Program-made: the position numbers and the translations under genes
In this document: positions 6,933 to 10,258 of the stretch, piece after piece
Numbering within the stretch: position 1 is the first letter of the stretch
Layout: each line of letters opens with the position of its first letter
DNA from: Thermodesulfatator sp.
Lineage (GTDB): Bacteria; Desulfobacterota; Dissulfuribacteria; Dissulfuribacterales; QOAL01
Reading direction: 5' to 3'
NCBI GenBank assembly: GCA_003978135.1
Contig: QOAL01000175.1
Coordinates: 1 to 10,258, forward strand
Length of the DNA: 10,258 nt
The notes under the pieces: generated by a model
What the model was told of the DNA's origin: nothing
The model's input: only the letters and a program-made list of their open reading frames with translations
Database searches by the model: none

Positions 6933-8078
6933 TTAAGTGAATTCTTCAGCCAGTGGCAGATTTATGTAAAAAGCCGTGCCCTTTCCCGGGGTGCTTTTTA
7001 CAGTCATTTGTCCGCCGTGTTTTTCAATAATGGCAAAGGAAATGGAAAGGCCCAGGCCGGAGCCACTTCCCTTGGTTGTAAAAAAGGGATCGAATATCCT
7101 GTCAATAATTTCCGGAGGGATGCCCATCCCTGTATCCCTGAAGACACATAGTGCCTTGTCACCCTGCCGGGCGGCTTCTATGGTAAGGGTGCCACCTGTT
7201 GGCATGGCTTCTACTGCATTGAATACCAGATTTGTGAAAACCTCCCTGATTTCCGCTGTATTTGCTCTGATGTAAATATTTTTCCCCAGACGAGTCACCA
7301 GGTCTATATTGCGGCCATTTTTTCTCGGCTGATAGTGCCATTTCGGCTTGGTCATAAGGAGCATGTCTGTTATCAGGGAAGAAAGCTCGAATACCGTCCG
7401 GTCTGTGTCTTCGGTCTTCCCCATGGAATTAAGCCGCCTGATAATTACTGTTGCATCATCAACTGCAGTTTTAAGGGCGTCCAGTCTCTGATGGATTTCT
7501 GCATCCAGATCACTGTTTTTTTTCAACAGGTATATGTGGGTAGACATTGTATGGAGGAGGTTATTGAAATCATGGGCAACGCCAGCTGCCAGTTCTGCTA
7601 TGGCCCTGAATTTTTCAGAGGTTCTCAGACGTTCTTTTAACCGCCTTTTTTCCACTGCTTTACCAATGGAATGTACAAGGTAACTGTTATCAAAAGGTTT
7701 AGGAATAAAGTCATCAACGCCCTGCTGCAGTGAACGAATGGCGTTTTCAATCTCTGTATATGCAGTAAGCATTATTACCGGGGTATCAGGGTGAATTGTC
7801 CTGAGATCCTGGAGAAAATCCAGGCCGCTGCCATCAGGCAGGTTTATGTCCAGTACAATGGCGTCAGGTACCATTGATTTTATGATTTCCTTGGCCTGGG
7901 CTATGGTGAGAGCAGTGGCGACTTCATATCCGTTTTTTTCGAGAAGCCTTTTTATTATCCGGACAGTATCCTGGAAATCCTCAACCAGCAGTATCCTGTC
8001 TCTTGGCCCAATTATACTGGATGAAGTATCATCGTTACTGGAACCGTGTTCCTGCTCCGAACTGTTAACTGACCCCAT
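6933..8078 (-). CDS. Receiver-histidine kinase fusion (REC-HisKA-HATPase), soluble
   Basis: With the start at 8078 the protein has 381 residues. After a Ser/Asn-rich lead it has a receiver domain (about 28-145) with E33/D34, phospho-acceptor D77 (VLDINLPDG), T105 and K127 (KPF). A short helix leads to a HisKA domain with AAGVAHDFNN, phospho-acceptor H169. The ATPase domain has N283/N287, DTGMGI (315-320), FDPFFTTK (329-336) and GSGSGLGL (337-344). There is no membrane segment. The start was moved from the longer ATG at 8099: ATG 8078 has AGGAG seven bases upstream, and the preceding gene's TAA ends one base before it (TAA-C-ATG), a typical coupled arrangement. The receiver is probably the phosphate target of the sensor kinase encoded just upstream. 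Nothing downstream on this strand adds an output domain; the next gene is convergent, 31 nt away. The kinase is of the NtrB-like AHDFNN class. Confidence 0.92.
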   Translation of the reverse strand: MGSVNSSEQEHGSSNDDTSSSIIGPRDRILLVEDFQDTVRIIKRLLEKNGYEVATALTIAQAKEIIKSMVPDAIVLDINLPDGSGLDFLQDLRTIHPDTPVIMLTAYTEIENAIRSLQQGVDDFIPKPFDNSYLVHSIGKAVEKRRLKERLRTSEKFRAIAELAAGVAHDFNNLLHTMSTHIYLLKKNSDLDAEIHQRLDALKTAVDDATVIIRRLNSMGKTEDTDRTVFELSSLITDMLLMTKPKWHYQPRKNGRNIDLVTRLGKNIYIRANTAEIREVFTNLVFNAVEAMPTGGTLTIEAARQGDKALCVFRDTGMGIPPEIIDRIFDPFFTTKGSGSGLGLSISFAIIEKHGGQMTVKSTPGKGTAFYINLPLAEEFT

Positions 8079-8079
8079 G

Positions 8080-9753
8080 TTACTGCTCCTGAGAACCATG
8101 TTCTTCCGGTCCTGGATGAGATGGCAGGGATATCACAAACCTGGTGCCCTGGCCCTGTTCCGATTGGACGCTTATCTCACCCCCATGTTTTTCAACAACA
8201 GCCTTGACAATGGCAAGCCCCAGGCCTGAACCACCTTTTCCATGCTGCACCTGGTAAAAGGGCTCAAAAATATTTTCCAGATGTTCTTCCGGAATGCCAA
8301 TGCCATTATCTTCTATGTTTATTAAGACCCTGTCGTGGATTTTCTCAGCCGAGATAGTGACCTTTCCCGTGTCACTTGTAAATTTGTAGGCATTACTCAA
8401 GAGATTAAACCACAAATCGTGAAATCTTGCACTATCGCAATAGAATTCAAAGTCATCCGGGATCAGTATACGAATCTCCCTGTCCTGCTGCAGCCCCCTT
8501 AATTCTGACAGGGCCTCGCAAACCATATTTTTGAGATTGACCCTCTTCCTGGAAAGCGGAATGAAGTCCGAATCTATCCTAAGCATGGTCAACATGTCTT
8601 CCACCATGAAACGCATGTTGTCGCAATTTTTATACACTACCTCCATGATCTCACGTGTTTCCTGGTCAAGCTGTTCTGACAGGTATGTCCTGACATAGTC
8701 GATATTGGCCTTCATGGCAGTGAGAGGAGTGCGCAGCTCATGCGAGGCGGTTCTAAGGAAGGCGGCCTTGGCATGATACATTGCCTTCATCTCCGCGTAG
8801 GCCTTTTGCAGCTCATCTCTTGCCCTGGTCAGCTCATCTACTGTGTTCTGAAGGATTTCGGTTCTTTCTGCCACCTTTTCCTCAAGATGGACGTTGATAT
8901 TTTCAAGCTCTGCATATGCCTTTTCCAGAGCTTCCTTGCGACTTATCAGTTGACTAACCATCCGGTTGAAGGCCTCGGCCAGTTCACCAATTTCATCCCT
9001 GGAGCTTACCCTTACAAAGCCTGGAGTAATTCCTGCCATCATCTGTTCAGCCGCGGCTTTGAGCCTTGCCAGGGGCCTTGTTATGACGTGAACCATGAAA
9101 ATTGTCAGTGCCAGTGAAAAAAGCCCCACTATGGAAATAATTATCAGGGATTGGTGTCTGGCCTGCCTTAGGTTCCTGTCAATACTGTGAAGAGACATGC
9201 CAATGAAAACAGTGCCTAACAGAACCTTTCTGCCCTTTTCCTCATTAGAGCCAAAGACCAGGGACTCTCTGTTTAAAGGACGCGATTCTATTACCGGTGC
9301 AGTGGCAATAAGGACGTCAGGAGAGGTTTCAGGCCTGAGGATTACGCGCACGGAGCTTGACAACAGATCTGGCGTATTTTTCTTTTCTTTTCCCCAGTGG
9401 ATATTCTTGTATTTTTCACGGATGTTTTCGTGCATTTCCTGGAATAAATCAAAGGGGATGTCTCCAAAATAGGCCAGCACTGTTCCGGAGGCATCCTCTA
9501 TCCATGAATATTTAATGTTTTTCACGTTTGACAGAGAGTTCAAAAGCGTCTGGAGCTGTCGCCTGTCTCTGGTCACGAGGCCGAATGCACTGTTTGCAGA
9601 CAGGTTGGAGACAAGGGCTGTTGACAGCTGTTCCAGGTCGTGCATCACCACTTCTCTCTGCTTCTGGGTGAAAAAGATGCCCAGAGTCAGGAAACTCACA
9701 GATAATATTCCAGCGGTTAATATGGAAAACTTCAATGCAAGCCTGGGTTTCAT
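8080..9753 (-). CDS. Membrane sensor histidine kinase, CHASE8-like periplasmic domain, HAMP
   Basis: The 557-residue protein has an N-terminal membrane helix (about 9-29), a periplasmic region of about 170 residues, a second helix (about 202-224), a HAMP linker (about 222-275), a long coiled coil (275-328), and a classic HisKA/HATPase core. The periplasmic region carries the pattern of CHASE8 sensor domains: LSANSAFGLVTRDRRQLQTL at 51-70 followed by VLAYFGD at 92-98. Catalytic residues are H338 (ASHELRTPL), N450/N454, DNGIGI (482-487), FEPFY (496-500) and GKGGSGLGL (505-513). The start is supported by AGGTGA at 9764-9759, which overlaps the stop of the preceding gene and lies five bases before the ATG. 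Lying between a substrate-binding protein and a receiver-kinase gene, it is probably the transmembrane transmitter of one pathway. The ligand is unknown. Confidence 0.93.
   Translation of the reverse strand: MKPRLALKFSILTAGILSVSFLTLGIFFTQKQREVVMHDLEQLSTALVSNLSANSAFGLVTRDRRQLQTLLNSLSNVKNIKYSWIEDASGTVLAYFGDIPFDLFQEMHENIREKYKNIHWGKEKKNTPDLLSSSVRVILRPETSPDVLIATAPVIESRPLNRESLVFGSNEEKGRKVLLGTVFIGMSLHSIDRNLRQARHQSLIIISIVGLFSLALTIFMVHVITRPLARLKAAAEQMMAGITPGFVRVSSRDEIGELAEAFNRMVSQLISRKEALEKAYAELENINVHLEEKVAERTEILQNTVDELTRARDELQKAYAEMKAMYHAKAAFLRTASHELRTPLTAMKANIDYVRTYLSEQLDQETREIMEVVYKNCDNMRFMVEDMLTMLRIDSDFIPLSRKRVNLKNMVCEALSELRGLQQDREIRILIPDDFEFYCDSARFHDLWFNLLSNAYKFTSDTGKVTISAEKIHDRVLINIEDNGIGIPEEHLENIFEPFYQVQHGKGGSGLGLAIVKAVVEKHGGEISVQSEQGQGTRFVISLPSHPGPEEHGSQEQ
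8086..8090 (-). promoter_or_regulatory. Ribosome binding site deciding the receiver-kinase start
   Basis: AGGAG on the minus strand lies inside the last codons of the sensor kinase gene, seven bases before ATG 8078. The alternative ATG at 8099 has only a GGAAG three bases ahead. The site favours the shorter protein and translational coupling. Confidence 0.7.
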
Positions 9754-9758
9754 TCACG

Positions 9759-9764
9759 TCACCT
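9759..9764 (-). promoter_or_regulatory. Ribosome binding site of the sensor kinase, overlapping the upstream stop
   Basis: On the minus strand the binding-protein gene ends in TAG, and its last two bases are the start of AGGTGA, five bases before the kinase ATG at 9753. This arrangement implies that the two genes are translated from one message. Confidence 0.65.
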
Positions 9765-10258
9765 AATAGGTCAGTACCTGGAAATCCTCGAGTACCCTTG
9801 AATCTATCTTAAGGCCCAGCAGGCGTGCAGTATGTAAGTTGATGGTAGCGGTAAATCGGCGTGGAGATTGTATCCTGACCTTCGGCCGTCTGCCAGACAA
9901 TATCTTGAGCGCCATTTCTGCCGCCTGTCTTCCTGTGTCTTCATAGTCGCAGTCCAGGGAAAAAAGCGCTCCGGCTTCGGTGAAATTCCTGGAAAGGCCC
10001 ACAAATGGCCTGCCGTACCTAATGGCCTGGAAGATAATCCGCGGTACCACTACGGAGCTGTATATGTTTGTGTCAGGCACGGCCACAAGAACATCTGCCA
10101 GGCGAAATATTTCATCGAGCCGTTCCTGTAGCTCCTCTGGAGAATCTATCCTTAGAGCTATGAGCTGGGCATCACTGCCCACGATTTGATCAGTCATCCT
10201 GTTCACAGTCTCTTCTGATTCTTCAGTGAAGAGTACCCCGATCCTTGAAACATGCGGA
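9763..10258 (-). CDS. ABC-type substrate-binding protein (PF04392-like), C-terminal part
   Basis: The visible 164 residues are the C-terminal part of a gene cut by the right edge of the window; the frame stays open to base 10258, so the GTG at 10206 is an internal codon, not a start. The sequence has the shape of the second lobe of the TrpX/YckB-like periplasmic binding fold: SRIGVLFTEESEE at the edge, VLVAVPDTNIYSSVVVPRII, then RPFVGLSRNFTEAGALFSLD, DYEDTGRQAAEMALKIL and SPRRFTATINLHTARLLGLKI. These match the usual order in PF04392 proteins, which bind small ligands such as aromatic amino acids in characterised cases. The signal peptide is outside the window. No permease or ATPase gene follows; instead a sensor kinase begins 9 nt downstream, so the protein probably serves signalling rather than uptake, although transport genes upstream cannot be excluded. 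Confidence 0.85.
   Translation of the reverse strand, partial: PHVSRIGVLFTEESEETVNRMTDQIVGSDAQLIALRIDSPEELQERLDEIFRLADVLVAVPDTNIYSSVVVPRIIFQAIRYGRPFVGLSRNFTEAGALFSLDCDYEDTGRQAAEMALKILSGRRPKVRIQSPRRFTATINLHTARLLGLKIDSRVLEDFQVLTY

Noticed and set aside
10204..10206. GTG as the start of the substrate-binding protein gene
   Set aside because: The same frame continues to the window edge with sequence typical of the interior of the family (SRIGVLFTEESEE), so the gene is truncated rather than short.

Overview
The window looks like a chromosomal segment of a Gram-negative, Deltaproteobacteria-type (Desulfobacterota) bacterium. This is inferred from moderate GC content, many large multidomain histidine kinases of the AHDFNN type, an LpxL-like acyltransferase, and a PF04392-type substrate-binding protein placed beside a sensor kinase. 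No RNA gene, CRISPR array, insertion sequence or integration site was found. The sequence alone does not fix the genus.

Layout: (1) 122-703 (+) encodes a small membrane-anchored glycine-zipper protein with a His/Pro-rich linker. (2) 714-3488 (-), convergent with it and only 10 nt away stop to stop, encodes a 924-residue hybrid kinase read as V4R-like sensor, coiled coil, GAF, PAS, HisKA, HATPase, receiver. (3) 3489-3820 is an AT-rich, gene-free divergent promoter region. (4) 3821-6901 (+) holds an apparent three-gene operon: an LpxL/HtrB-like acyltransferase; an enolase-superfamily enzyme related to dipeptide epimerases, which starts at a TTG inside the acyltransferase gene with an 80-nt overlap; and a CaCA-family cation exchanger. 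(5) 6933-10258 (-), convergent with that operon, is a compact signalling operon read right to left: an ABC-type substrate-binding protein cut by the window edge, a membrane histidine kinase with a CHASE8-like periplasmic domain, and a soluble receiver-histidine kinase fusion.

The right-hand operon reads as a periplasmic-ligand sensing device. The binding protein would present a ligand to the sensor kinase, which would then signal to the receiver domain of the third protein. No permease or ATPase gene and no response regulator with an output domain is visible in the window, so the final output is unknown. The plus-strand operon looks envelope-related (acyl transfer, a possible peptide or amino-acid racemase, cation exchange), but how its three products act together is not evident. 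The points most worth checking are the putative three-component sensing operon, the enolase-superfamily enzyme that keeps the catalytic residues but seems to lack the dipeptide-epimerase DxD specificity motif, and the large acyltransferase/enolase overlap.
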